Of a stretch of 42,404 bases of DNA, positions 13,730 to 22,207 are shown piece after piece. How positions within the stretch are numbered: the stretch's first letter is position 1; every line of letters starts with the position of its first letter. The DNA is taken from the NCBI GenBank assembly GCA_903875045.1, contig CAIQUS010000177.1:1-42404 (forward strand). The letters are read 5' to 3'. This stretch comes from an uncultured Bacteroidales bacterium (GTDB lineage Bacteria; Bacteroidota; Bacteroidia; Bacteroidales; FEN-979). A program made the position numbers and the translations under genes. Under the pieces are notes generated by a model. The model was given only the letters and a program-made list of their open reading frames with translations. It did no database searches and was not told the origin of the DNA.

Positions 13730-16591
13730 TCAGAGTTTCACAATTTTCCCAATACCTTTTCCTACCTTAACAATGTAGGAACCGTGAGAAAGACTGCCTA
13801 AGTTGACCGCAGTTGAAAAAGTTCCTTTTGGTTGGTTCCCAAATGAAGAACTCATTACAATACGACCATTTAGGTCAAGCACTGACAGGTTCAGGTCTCC
13901 GGTACTTTCATTTGTGTAACTGATGTAAAGAACATCGTCAACAGGGTTTGGATTCAATTTCAGTGATCCATTTGTAGCAACTTCCCTGGAGACAGGCTCA
14001 ATTCCAACCGGGGAATAATAGGTTGTATCCATCCACAAACCACGGCCATAAGTAGAAATATAGATCACTCCATAGTTGAGAATATGATAATCGTGCATCA
14101 CTTGTTGACGCACATCTGTAACCGGAACAAAACCAATATGTTCCATGTCAACTGTCCATTGAGGGGTTGCTGAGTTAAGATTTGAAGTGGTATAAACTCC
14201 AAGATCAGTTCCAAGGATCGCATTATTGCCATGCATTTCCAGTAACCCGCTGTAAACGGGCATTTGGGGAAGATTGCTTTGGATGGAGGTAAACAATGGA
14301 GCAGAGGCATTCCCATTCTGACAATAGTAAACATAGGTTTGATTCCCATAATTCCCGAGTGTTACAAGCACACGATTTGAATTTGTCGGATCAATAGAAA
14401 TCGAGGTTACGTTACGCCCTGTAAAAGGAGTATTTGAAAACACGGTATCATCAAGAACACATTGAGAACTTGTAATATTGGCTGTTGCTGAATCGTAAGC
14501 GTTGAGGATACCTGTGATCCGGATCAGCCTGCCTTTTGAAGTCCCTGCCCAGGCAGTGTTGAGGTCGGCTGATACAGCAAGTGCGGAAATCAGGTCATCT
14601 GCAACAACATCCTTAAAAAGAAGAAAATATTCAGGTTCCTTGGCTAATTTAAGCATATCCTTGGTCATATAAATCCCTTTGACATTTGAAGTGTCTCCAA
14701 AAATGAAAAAGCGGCTGGCAATTGGATCTGCAATAATGATGCTATCGCCCTTTGGAATCGGACTTGTAGTATAATATGGAAATAAGAAATTGTTTGATTT
14801 ACTTCTGATCATAATCGTTGTATCTGCAGGGATTCCCTTCTGCTCAGCGAAAAATTTAACACTGTCGCGGGTAATTCCAAAAACCTGACCTTGATTAAAA
14901 GTTTCCCAGAGCCTCATGGGCATACGGGCAGAAGCAACCGCATTGACCCCTTTTGTGAAGAAAGTATTGTCATAGTTGATATCTGTAAAATCCTGCCGAC
15001 GGATTTTCAAGGTTCCTACCTTGGTATAAACCGCAACACGTGAATCGATATTTGACCATTCACTTGTTCCTCCATCTCCGCAAAAATTGGCTCTCTGCGG
15101 TTGATAATTTGGGCCAAGTGCACTTGCATCTTCCCGCCAGATCTGGTACCCATTGGTTGGAAAACTAACCTGGGAAGGACAAAAGAATCCCATGGCAAGC
15201 GTTCCGATCCGATATCCGCCCCCCATTACATAACCCTTCTGTGCTGAATAAGCCACCGATGTAAATTGAGTAGTTTGCAAATTTTTGTTACTGGTCTGGA
15301 ATGTAATATCTGTTTTCCCAATGGTAGCAACACTTACTCCGCCGTCGGAGGCAACAATGAGTTGTGACGCATTGTTTGGCCGAAACATATAGCTATGATG
15401 ATATAACGGAACAAAGAAGGGGCTTAAATTACCAAAACTTCCGAAACTCACCTGTTCCCAATTATAGAAACCGGAAGTTTGAATACGCTCGCCATACCAC
15501 ATATTTGTACCTCCAAGATATAACTTGTAAGGATCATTGGGAAAAACTGCCATGGTATTCGAATAACAACCATAAGTGGAGCTGGCGCCAAAGGGTAAAA
15601 ATGTTGGATTATCAGGAAATACCACAGACCAGGTAACGCCCTTGTCGGTGGATGAGTACACATTAAAAGTAACCTTCGCCTGTGCATCTGTACCGATTAA
15701 ACTGGCATACATCACATTGGGATCAGAAGGGGCGATTGCAAAAACCATCCAGGTCGTACCACTCTTCGGAAGACCATTTACCTTGCCCGTGGTCAATGTT
15801 ATCTTTGCATTAAGATCTCCTGAAGGAGCCATGTAAGCAGAATCACCAACAGCCATCAAAACAGTTCCGTCAGATCCAACAACAACGTCCATGGCGTATC
15901 CTGAAACAGCCTTATCCCAAACATCGCCGTTATCACTATAATATAAGCCACCAACTGTTGCAGCAAAAATACGACCCGTCTGCTGGTTGATCGCCAGTTT
16001 GGTTACACCATTAAAATCGGGGTTCCCCAAGGTGCCAGGTATAGGAGTAAATTCACCATTGGCGGTAGAACGGTAAATCCCGTCTCCATTGAATTTGATC
16101 GTTTTACAAGAGGTGACACCTGTTGCTGCATAAATGGTACCATTGGAAGCCTGGACCAACGATGAAACTTTGGGCACAAGATTCAAAGCCACCGGCATCT
16201 GTGTCCAGGTGAGGCCAAGATTAATTGATTTCCAAATGCCACCATTCACTGCACCAGCTATAATGGTTAACCCTGAGGGATCAGTGTTATCAAAAATGGT
16301 ACTCCAAACCAAACCAGTAAAGTTGTCAGGACCGGCACTAAACCAATTGAGGCCCATTGCCGAGCTAGATTTAAACCGTAGATCTTCAGCTTGTTGACGG
16401 GCTTTGATGACATCCTGCGGATTGACAATCCCCGTGTGCTGGTTAGCTCGGACAGTTTCCAGCCATGATCTATCCGATTTCCGGGGATCCGGATTCCCTG
16501 GCTGGCTGGCCAACGACAACACAGATAAAAAAACCAAGGAAAGGCTCAGGAAAGTTGAGATCATGCTTAGAGGTAAAAATCTATTTTTCAT
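13730..16591 (-). CDS. T9SS-sorted secreted protein with BNR/sialidase-like propeller
   Basis: A 953-residue secreted protein. Signal peptide MKNRFLPLSMISTFLSLSLVF precedes a long region of repeated beta-propeller blades in the WD40/YVTN/BNR style (NGGIWKSINLGLTWTQMP, YYSDNGDVWDKAVSG, YSSTDKGVTWSVV, all 'S.D.G.TW'-type Asp-boxes), typical of sialidase-like or Vps10-like secreted proteins in Bacteroidota. The C-terminal part is a type-A T9SS sorting domain (LKLNPNPVDDVLYISYT ... GRIVMSSSFGNQPKG ... GSYIVKVGKGIGKIVKL). No clear catalytic sialidase Arg triad is identified by eye, so the enzyme label should be held loosely. A consensus promoter lies at 16701-16731 and the bidirectional terminator at 13661-13707. 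Confidence 0.9.
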   Translation of the reverse strand: MKNRFLPLSMISTFLSLSLVFLSVLSLASQPGNPDPRKSDRSWLETVRANQHTGIVNPQDVIKARQQAEDLRFKSSSAMGLNWFSAGPDNFTGLVWSTIFDNTDPSGLTIIAGAVNGGIWKSINLGLTWTQMPVALNLVPKVSSLVQASNGTIYAATGVTSCKTIKFNGDGIYRSTANGEFTPIPGTLGNPDFNGVTKLAINQQTGRIFAATVGGLYYSDNGDVWDKAVSGYAMDVVVGSDGTVLMAVGDSAYMAPSGDLNAKITLTTGKVNGLPKSGTTWMVFAIAPSDPNVMYASLIGTDAQAKVTFNVYSSTDKGVTWSVVFPDNPTFLPFGASSTYGCYSNTMAVFPNDPYKLYLGGTNMWYGERIQTSGFYNWEQVSFGSFGNLSPFFVPLYHHSYMFRPNNASQLIVASDGGVSVATIGKTDITFQTSNKNLQTTQFTSVAYSAQKGYVMGGGYRIGTLAMGFFCPSQVSFPTNGYQIWREDASALGPNYQPQRANFCGDGGTSEWSNIDSRVAVYTKVGTLKIRRQDFTDINYDNTFFTKGVNAVASARMPMRLWETFNQGQVFGITRDSVKFFAEQKGIPADTTIMIRSKSNNFLFPYYTTSPIPKGDSIIIADPIASRFFIFGDTSNVKGIYMTKDMLKLAKEPEYFLLFKDVVADDLISALAVSADLNTAWAGTSKGRLIRITGILNAYDSATANITSSQCVLDDTVFSNTPFTGRNVTSISIDPTNSNRVLVTLGNYGNQTYVYYCQNGNASAPLFTSIQSNLPQMPVYSGLLEMHGNNAILGTDLGVYTTSNLNSATPQWTVDMEHIGFVPVTDVRQQVMHDYHILNYGVIYISTYGRGLWMDTTYYSPVGIEPVSREVATNGSLKLNPNPVDDVLYISYTNESTGDLNLSVLDLNGRIVMSSSFGNQPKGTFSTAVNLGSLSHGSYIVKVGKGIGKIVKL

Positions 16592-16700
16592 ATCACTCTT
16601 TTTAGTTAACGTATATGTATGTTTTTCTGGATTTTATATTTCCTACATGTGCAAAAATCAATGGATAGACGAATGTGTAGCAGTGTTCATTTTAATCGAA

Positions 16701-16731
16701 CAAATATAAAGCAAAAAAAGTATCCTGCAAA
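16701..16731 (-). promoter_or_regulatory. Bacteroidota-type promoter for the BNR T9SS gene
   Basis: On the minus strand the -33 element TTTG (16731-16728) is separated by 19 bases from the -7 element TATATTTG (16708-16701), matching TTTG-N19-TAnnTTTG. The ATG at 16591 follows 109 bases later. The -33 box lies within the bat-operon terminator hairpin. Confidence 0.6.
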
Positions 16732-16755
16732 ATTATTTTGCCTATAGGATACTTT
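16717..16755 (-). terminator. Intrinsic terminator of the bat operon
   Basis: A palindromic hairpin: AAAGTATCCT (16717-16726) pairs with AGGATACTTT (16746-16755), and an inner GCAAAAT/ATTTTGC arm (16727-16733 with 16735-16741) extends it with a small bulge. On the minus strand the stem is followed by a run of T (CTTTTTTTGC, 16720-16711), fitting rho-independent termination after batE (ends 16799). Confidence 0.85.
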
Positions 16756-16798
16756 CTTCTGCAAAAGGGCAGCATTAACCGCCAAACAGGGATTCTAA

Positions 16799-17563
16799 CT
16801 ATATTTTTTCAAGCGCCTTGATGGGTAACCAGCCAACGCTTCCATTGGCAATTCGGATTTCATACCAGCCACTGATGTTATCCAGAAGCTTCACTTTGGC
16901 ACCTTCATGCAAGACAAACAGGTCGGTGCTCTTTTCATCGGGTGAACTTTTTACTGTTATGGTAGGAGTAAATACGATTGCTTCATTGGCTGATTCAGAA
17001 AAACGATATCCAACCCAGGCAAATGTAAAAGCAACAATGAAGACTAAAAATAGTCCAATGGCAGACCAAAAACCAATTTTTCGTAAAACAAGTACTCTCG
17101 AAACAAGATAAAGAATAAAACAAAGGATCCCGGAAATAAACAGAAAAACGCTCATCCATGCCCATGTATCAGATGGCAGAAACAACACCAGGCTATTAAA
17201 CCACCGCTTATAAAAAAGTTCCGGCAAAGGCTCAATTTTATCAGATATTTTCGTATTCGCCACATTGAGATTAAAGTTAATATCTTCATTGCCCGGATCA
17301 AGACGTCTTGCACGTTCATACCAAAGAATTGCCCTCGCGTAATCATTCAGTTTATAGCAGGTATTCCCCATATTATAAAAAAGTTCTGGCGAAGCATAGC
17401 CTGCGTCAACAACTTTTTGATAAAGATTAGCAGCATCAGTATAAGAACCTGCTGAATATGCCTTGTTTGCCTTTGCAATGTTCACCTGCTCAACTGAGGC
17501 AAATACCCCAATCGAGAAGAACAGCAGGACAACTACTATGCTGAAAGATTTTGTATCCTTCAT
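16799..17563 (-). CDS. batE: BatE: TPR and SH3 protein
   Basis: A 254-residue protein. Signal peptide (MKDTKSFSIVVVLLFFSIGV), a TPR region (about residues 27-90: AYSAGSYTDAANLYQKVV, ELFYNMGNTCYKLNDYARAI, ARRLDPGNEDINFNLNVA), two membrane segments (about 128-150 and 160-180) and a C-terminal SH3-like module (SSPDEKSTDLFVLHEG ... NGSVGWLPIKAL). This is the BatE layout of the Bacteroidota Bat operon. Its ATG overlaps the batD stop by 4 bases (ATGA, 17560-17563), so translational coupling is likely, and the operon ends with a terminator downstream. It presumably scaffolds the Bat complex at the inner membrane. Confidence 0.9.
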   Translation of the reverse strand: MKDTKSFSIVVVLLFFSIGVFASVEQVNIAKANKAYSAGSYTDAANLYQKVVDAGYASPELFYNMGNTCYKLNDYARAILWYERARRLDPGNEDINFNLNVANTKISDKIEPLPELFYKRWFNSLVLFLPSDTWAWMSVFLFISGILCFILYLVSRVLVLRKIGFWSAIGLFLVFIVAFTFAWVGYRFSESANEAIVFTPTITVKSSPDEKSTDLFVLHEGAKVKLLDNISGWYEIRIANGSVGWLPIKALEKI

Positions 17564-19431
17564 CTCAATTCCCTCTCCATTTTTGTAATTATTTCAAGCG
17601 CCTCGAGATAAATTCGCTCCATGTTAACTGTTTTCTCTCCGGGCGCAAATCGGGAAAACTCAGTATTATTCAATGTAACAATGAATTGTGAAATAATCAC
17701 CTCACTCACATTTTTGCGAATCAAAGCTTCATGGACCGAATCGATGCTGAGCTCGGCCATCGGAATACTGAACTTATCACTCAGATAACCCCAAAGAGCC
17801 TGGGAAATTGCAATATAAAAATTATCTTGTTGCCCGGATTTTTGAAAGCCTTCAGCTTTCTGCAATCTTTTTCGGGCAATTTTCGTTGCTTTAAGATTTT
17901 TCATGAGTACCGTATCACTGCGGCGGGCAGCCAATTTTCGCCATAATACCAGAAAAATCAGAAAAACCAAAAACGGAATTGTCAGCAACATCCAGAATCC
18001 CAAAGAGAAAAAGAACCTCGATCCTGAGGGTATGAGCGTGAAAATATTATCCTTAATGTGCCTGATGTCACTTCCAATGTATTTTATCTCCTCTTTATTG
18101 GCACCAGAATAAGTCATTACGGCTGTTGATTCTCCACTTCCCTTTTCAACATCAAGTGAAAATTCCGGACTGCTCAACGAGATATATCGTTTTTTACTAA
18201 GGTCAAAATAACTAAATATGATAGGCTTGATGCTGAATTTCCCTGGTTTTCTGGGAATTAATAAATACTCAAATATCTGGTTGCCCGAAATTCCTGCTGC
18301 AGTTGTTTGTATGTCACTCGTTATTTTCGGGTCATAACTTTCAAAATCAGGCGGAAAGACAACATTCATTTTATCAATTAACTGAATATTCCCTTTGCCG
18401 CTAACGGTGCACTTTAATGTGACGGCTTCATTGGTTTTCAATCTTGTTTTATCAACCTCCGAATGGAAGGTGAAATTACCTACTGCTCCGCTAAAATCAC
18501 TTGGCTTACCTGCTTCAGGAAGTGGTTGAACTGTAATAATAACTGGATTGGATTTAAGATTTTTTTCAACATTGGCAACCCCGGAGTTGAAAAAAGAGTC
18601 ATTGAAAAAATCATCAAAAAATGGATCTCCTGTCTTGGTTTTTGATTGTCTTCTGACTTGTGCGACACACGCCAGTTCAAGAGGATCAATAACAAGGCGG
18701 CCACTTTTCAAAGGGAAAAGTGCAATTTTTCGTATATCGGCAACAATATATTGTTCACCATCAATAACCTGTGTTGTTTGCTGTAGTTTATCATTTTCCT
18801 TCATCAGGTTCTGAGACCAAAACCCTGAAAATGACGAAAGTTTACTAATATTGATCTGTGCAATGGGTACCTTGGTGAAAATTTTGTAGGTAATCACAAT
18901 GCCTTCACCTTGCAGAGGATTGGAATTGGAGGCAAAGGCCTTCACATACACATCGTTGCTGTTACCACCAACAGAACTCGATTGGGAGCCGGCTCCCCTG
19001 GTCTGAGCGCCCGCTGACTGATTCTGATTTCCGGAAGAATTTGCATTTTTGACAACTTTGATTGTCAGTGTATTCGAAGTAATTTGCTTCCCATTGGCCA
19101 TAACACTGGCAGCAGGTATATCGAAGGTTCCTTCCTTCGTGGCTTGCATTAAATAAGTATAAGTGTAAGCAATGGACATGGTTGTACCGCCATTGACAAA
19201 CCGAACGCTTGAACTTTGGCTTGTGTTTGGCCCGCTCAGCAAGTCAAAACCCTGAATATTCGGCCCCCGGAATCCACTACCCTGGGCATTGAGGGTATAA
19301 CTAAGCGTGAACGTTTCACCAACCACAACGACTGTTTTGGTTTGGCCCATCAGCCTAACATCCTGAGAATATCCGGCTTTCGCTATCAGAGATATAAATA
19401 TGATGAAAAAATAAATGATTTTTTTTAACAT
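17560..19431 (-). CDS. batD: BatD protein
   Basis: A 623-residue exported membrane-anchored protein with a large periplasmic region and one transmembrane helix near residue 470-490 (SRFFFSLGFWMLLTIPFLVFLIF, shown as FFSLGFWMLLTIPFLVFL), as is standard for BatD. The start at ATG 19431 (MLKKIIYFFIIFISLIAKAGYSQ) gives a clean signal peptide and is preferred over 19467, which would overlap batC. The N-terminal SYTLNAQGSGFRGPNIQGFD (SYTLNAQGSGF, PNIQGFD) and ASNSNPLQGEGIVITYKIF are typical oxygen-tolerance/BatD features; repeated Ig-like domains of the family follow. It is 13 bases from batC. In Bacteroides fragilis the bat genes affect aerotolerance; the molecular role remains incompletely known. 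Confidence 0.9.
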   Translation of the reverse strand: MLKKIIYFFIIFISLIAKAGYSQDVRLMGQTKTVVVVGETFTLSYTLNAQGSGFRGPNIQGFDLLSGPNTSQSSSVRFVNGGTTMSIAYTYTYLMQATKEGTFDIPAASVMANGKQITSNTLTIKVVKNANSSGNQNQSAGAQTRGAGSQSSSVGGNSNDVYVKAFASNSNPLQGEGIVITYKIFTKVPIAQINISKLSSFSGFWSQNLMKENDKLQQTTQVIDGEQYIVADIRKIALFPLKSGRLVIDPLELACVAQVRRQSKTKTGDPFFDDFFNDSFFNSGVANVEKNLKSNPVIITVQPLPEAGKPSDFSGAVGNFTFHSEVDKTRLKTNEAVTLKCTVSGKGNIQLIDKMNVVFPPDFESYDPKITSDIQTTAAGISGNQIFEYLLIPRKPGKFSIKPIIFSYFDLSKKRYISLSSPEFSLDVEKGSGESTAVMTYSGANKEEIKYIGSDIRHIKDNIFTLIPSGSRFFFSLGFWMLLTIPFLVFLIFLVLWRKLAARRSDTVLMKNLKATKIARKRLQKAEGFQKSGQQDNFYIAISQALWGYLSDKFSIPMAELSIDSVHEALIRKNVSEVIISQFIVTLNNTEFSRFAPGEKTVNMERIYLEALEIITKMERELR

Positions 19432-19444
19432 AACGTTCAAATCT

Positions 19445-20131
19445 TTACCAATCCTTTTCAATCCCAATCACCTGCACTTTAGCCTTCTGCTTTTTAACTT
19501 TTTGCATGGTTTTCTTTTCATCATTTTTTAATGCCTCCAACATACGGTCCGCATCATCTTTACTGATTTTTTTCTGATCCTGGGGCTGTTTCTGCTGGTC
19601 GTTTTTTTGCTTTTGATCCTGATTCTGGTCCTTTTTGTCCTTCTCGTCCTTTTTGTCGTCCTTTTTATCCTTGTTGTCCTTATTCTGTTGTTGCTGTTGC
19701 TGCTGCTTTTTTAACATCATTTTGGCATACTCCAGATTGTATTTGGTGTCAACATTCTTCGGACTATTCATCAGTGCATTTTTGTATGCAAGAATGCTTT
19801 TTTCATACTCCTTAGATTGAAGATAAGAATTTCCCAGATTATGAAATACTTTTGCCTGTACCTCAGGATCCTTGTTCTTTTCGGCCAGGTTGTTGTAAAT
19901 CTTTGTTGCTTCTTCAAAGTTACCATTCTTATATACAGCAGTGCCCAGGTTGAATTGTCCCTTTATTGACTCTTTATCCAATTCAAGGGCTTTACGGTAA
20001 TCCTTTTCAGCCTCCTTGTAATCTCCATTTTCAAATTTGCGATTTCCCTGACGTAGCAATGCATTTTCTTTTTGGGAGAATGATTCATAGCCCGTGAGGA
20101 AAAGAAGAAATATTATTGTCAGGTATCTCAT
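19445..20131 (-). CDS. batC: BatC: TPR protein with charged low-complexity tail
   Basis: A 228-residue protein. Signal peptide (MRYLTIIFLLFLTGYESFSQ), then three TPR-like repeats (LLRQGNRKFENGDYKEAEKDYRKA, shown as KFENGDYKEAEKDYRKA; FNLGTAVYKNGNFEEATKIY; HNLGNSYLQSKEYEKSILAY), then from about residue 143 a long Lys/Gln/Asp-rich segment (KKQQQQQQQNK ... KKDDKKDEKDKK ... QDQKQKND) with a GCT/TTG-type trinucleotide pattern in the DNA. TPRs plus such a tail are usual in BatC. It probably mediates contacts between BatB and BatD. Its start overlaps the batB stop by 4 bases (ATGA at 20131-20128). Confidence 0.9.
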   Translation of the reverse strand: MRYLTIIFLLFLTGYESFSQKENALLRQGNRKFENGDYKEAEKDYRKALELDKESIKGQFNLGTAVYKNGNFEEATKIYNNLAEKNKDPEVQAKVFHNLGNSYLQSKEYEKSILAYKNALMNSPKNVDTKYNLEYAKMMLKKQQQQQQQNKDNKDKKDDKKDEKDKKDQNQDQKQKNDQQKQPQDQKKISKDDADRMLEALKNDEKKTMQKVKKQKAKVQVIGIEKDW

Positions 20132-21165
20132 TGCGAATCAAAATCAAAAGGTTTAAATCGCTTCATCCATTGGGTTTTGCGCTCAAAAACAAAGAGGTCA
20201 AGGATCAGAAGAAAAAGTGACAAGGCTACGAAATATTGAAAACGGTCTTCATAGTCGCTGAATTGCTTCTCCTCAATCTCAGACTTCTCAATTTTACTTA
20301 TATCATCAAATATTTTATTAAGCCCTGTTTCAGTGGTAGTTGCACGTACATACATTCCCTTGCCTACACTGGCAATTTGCTGAAGAAGTGTTTCATCCAG
20401 TTTACTCATGATGGTTTGGCCATCCCTGTCTTTTCGGTACCCGGTTTGGATGTCACCACTGTAAACCGGTATTGGAGTACCTTCAGGTAATCCCATACCA
20501 ATGGTATAAATGGCAATGTTTTTTTTAACCGCTGCTTCTGCTTGCTCCAAAACATTTCCCTCATGATCTTCCCCATCGGTGATCACAATAATAGCCTTAT
20601 TATGCTTTGATTCACCGAATCCATTGGCGGCAACTTCAATTGCCTCGGCAATTGCGGTGCCCTGGGTGGGCACAAGGCCGGTATTGATCGAAGAAATAAA
20701 CATTTTTGCAGCTGCATAATCCGTGGTAATAGGTAATTGAGTGTATGCTTTGCCTGCAAATACAATTATTCCCAAACGGTCGCCCTCCAGGTTGTCGATC
20801 AAACGAATAATGGATTGCTTTGCCCTTTCCAGCCTGTTGGGCTTTATATCCTGGGCCAACATGGAATTGGATACGTCAAGACAAATCATCAGGTCAATCC
20901 CCTTTCGCTTAACCTTCTCAAGCCGGGAACCTGTTTGAGGATCAGCCAGCGCAATTATCAGGGATAGAAGAGCTACCACCATCAAGGCAAATTTAAGGAT
21001 GGATTTCCCAACCGAATAATCAGGCATAAGTTGCCTGATCACATTCCATTCGCCATATTTCGCAAGGGTTCTCTTTTTCCAAAACAAGAAAAGGATAAAA
21101 AACACTACAAGGATAGGGATGATCGCTCCCAGGTAGAATAAATATATGTGTGCGAACCTGAACAA
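20128..21165 (-). CDS. batB: BatB: VWA-domain membrane protein
   Basis: A 345-residue inner-membrane protein with an intact MIDAS-bearing von Willebrand A domain: DVSNSM (Asp97 onward) and ITDGEDHEG. Two membrane helices precede it (about 8-28 and 57-75) and one follows (about 313-328). The frame begins with TTG at 21165 (TTG-F-R-F-A), no ATG being available nearby, while family members begin MFRFA-type, so a TTG start is the best reading. A tandem 'TTAAC' repeat sits directly upstream. It overlaps batC by 4 bases. It presumably forms a metal-dependent interaction pair with BatA and the MoxR ATPase. Confidence 0.92.
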   Translation of the reverse strand: MFRFAHIYLFYLGAIIPILVVFFILFLFWKKRTLAKYGEWNVIRQLMPDYSVGKSILKFALMVVALLSLIIALADPQTGSRLEKVKRKGIDLMICLDVSNSMLAQDIKPNRLERAKQSIIRLIDNLEGDRLGIIVFAGKAYTQLPITTDYAAAKMFISSINTGLVPTQGTAIAEAIEVAANGFGESKHNKAIIVITDGEDHEGNVLEQAEAAVKKNIAIYTIGMGLPEGTPIPVYSGDIQTGYRKDRDGQTIMSKLDETLLQQIASVGKGMYVRATTTETGLNKIFDDISKIEKSEIEEKQFSDYEDRFQYFVALSLFLLILDLFVFERKTQWMKRFKPFDFDSQ

Positions 21166-21202
21166 GTGTTAAGTTTTAAGTGTTAAGCGTTAATTGTTAA
21201 GT
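21166..21202 (-). repeat. Short tandem TTAAC repeat upstream of batB
   Basis: Read on the minus strand, five degenerate copies of an 8-10 base unit (CTTAACA-like: CTTAACAATTAACG, CTTAACACTT, AAAACTTAACA) fill most of the batA-batB gap and end at the TTG start. This is intergenic simple-sequence DNA; no function is known. Confidence 0.55.
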
Positions 21203-21209
21203 ATATGCG

Positions 21210-22205
21210 TTATGGAATATTTTTAAGATACAAATATCTCAAAAGCATCTCCAGCCCGATTAAAATGAATGCAAGCAACACCAAAGGTAAAAATTCTTCC
21301 TTCTTTTTCCGGAATTCTGTCACATCTATCTTAGACTTCTCCATTTTATCAATTTCCTGGTAAATTGCACGAAGCTTCGCATTGTTGGTTGCACGGAAGT
21401 ACTGTCCATCGGTGCCTTTTGCGATTTCCTTCAACAGGGGTTCATCAATTTTCACCTCCATCATCTGGGTTTGCATCCCAAAAGGTGTCTGCACCGGATA
21501 AGGCGCCTGCCCCATACTTCCAATGCCTATTGTATAGATCCTGATGCCATATAGCTTGGCAATTTCAGCGGCTGATCTGGGATCGAGAGAACCCATGTTA
21601 TTAACACCGTCGGTAAGTAAAATGATAACCTTGCTGATTGCTTTACTTCCCCGTAGCCGGTTAACAGCCGTTGCCAATCCGTCGCCAAGGGCAGTACCAT
21701 CGTCAATCATCCCGCTATGAATATCACGAAATAAATTTTTTACCACCGCATGGTCTGTGGTAAGCGGGCATTGGGTGAATGTTTCTCCACTAAAAATGAC
21801 AAGTCCGATGCGGTCGTTTGGCCTTCCATCGATAAATTCAATTGCAAGATCCTTGGCTGCTTCAAGTCGGTCGGGCCTGAAATCCATGGCCAGCATTGAT
21901 GAGCTTACATCTAAGGCAACAACCAGGTCAATGCCTTCAACACTGATATCCTGTCTGCTCAGGCTAGTCTGTGGCCTTGCCAGCGCAATGATGAGCAATG
22001 CCAGTGCGAACAAACGCAACACATAGAGAGCGTGGTATATATAAAATTTCAAGTTGTGTCCAACCTGCGCAAACCCTTCAATGGTGCTTATCTGTAAATC
22101 TGCCGTATTTCTTTTCCTCCGGTAAAAATACCAAACCACCAGCAATGGAATAACCAAAAGCAGCAAGAGATAGCCGGGATTACTGAATGTCAGTGTTTTA
22201 AGCAT
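21210..22205 (-). CDS. batA: BatA: VWA-domain membrane protein
   Basis: A 331-residue paralogue of BatB. VWA domain with MIDAS DVSSSM (Asp99 onward) and LLTDGVNN, helices at about 8-28, 57-76 and 307-325. Order and length match BatA of Bacteroidota. The stop is 44 bases from batB; its ATG at 22205 is 3 bases after the stop of the preceding BatD-like gene. Together with BatB it forms the core of the operon's membrane complex, whose biochemistry is not established. Confidence 0.93.
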   Translation of the reverse strand: MLKTLTFSNPGYLLLLLVIPLLVVWYFYRRKRNTADLQISTIEGFAQVGHNLKFYIYHALYVLRLFALALLIIALARPQTSLSRQDISVEGIDLVVALDVSSSMLAMDFRPDRLEAAKDLAIEFIDGRPNDRIGLVIFSGETFTQCPLTTDHAVVKNLFRDIHSGMIDDGTALGDGLATAVNRLRGSKAISKVIILLTDGVNNMGSLDPRSAAEIAKLYGIRIYTIGIGSMGQAPYPVQTPFGMQTQMMEVKIDEPLLKEIAKGTDGQYFRATNNAKLRAIYQEIDKMEKSKIDVTEFRKKKEEFLPLVLLAFILIGLEMLLRYLYLKNIP

Positions 22206-22207
22206 TT

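Noticed and set aside
19432-19467. Upstream start for batD at 19467.
   Set aside because: It precedes the signal peptide with atypical residues and overlaps batC; ATG 19431 is a standard signal-peptide start.
19635-19820. Cys-rich plus-strand open frame opposite BatC.
   Set aside because: It is the complement of the low-complexity K/Q/D tract and not a credible protein.
21166-21202. CRISPR-like or iteron array upstream of batB.
   Set aside because: Units are only 8-10 bases and degenerate with no spacers, so it is plain simple-sequence repeat.
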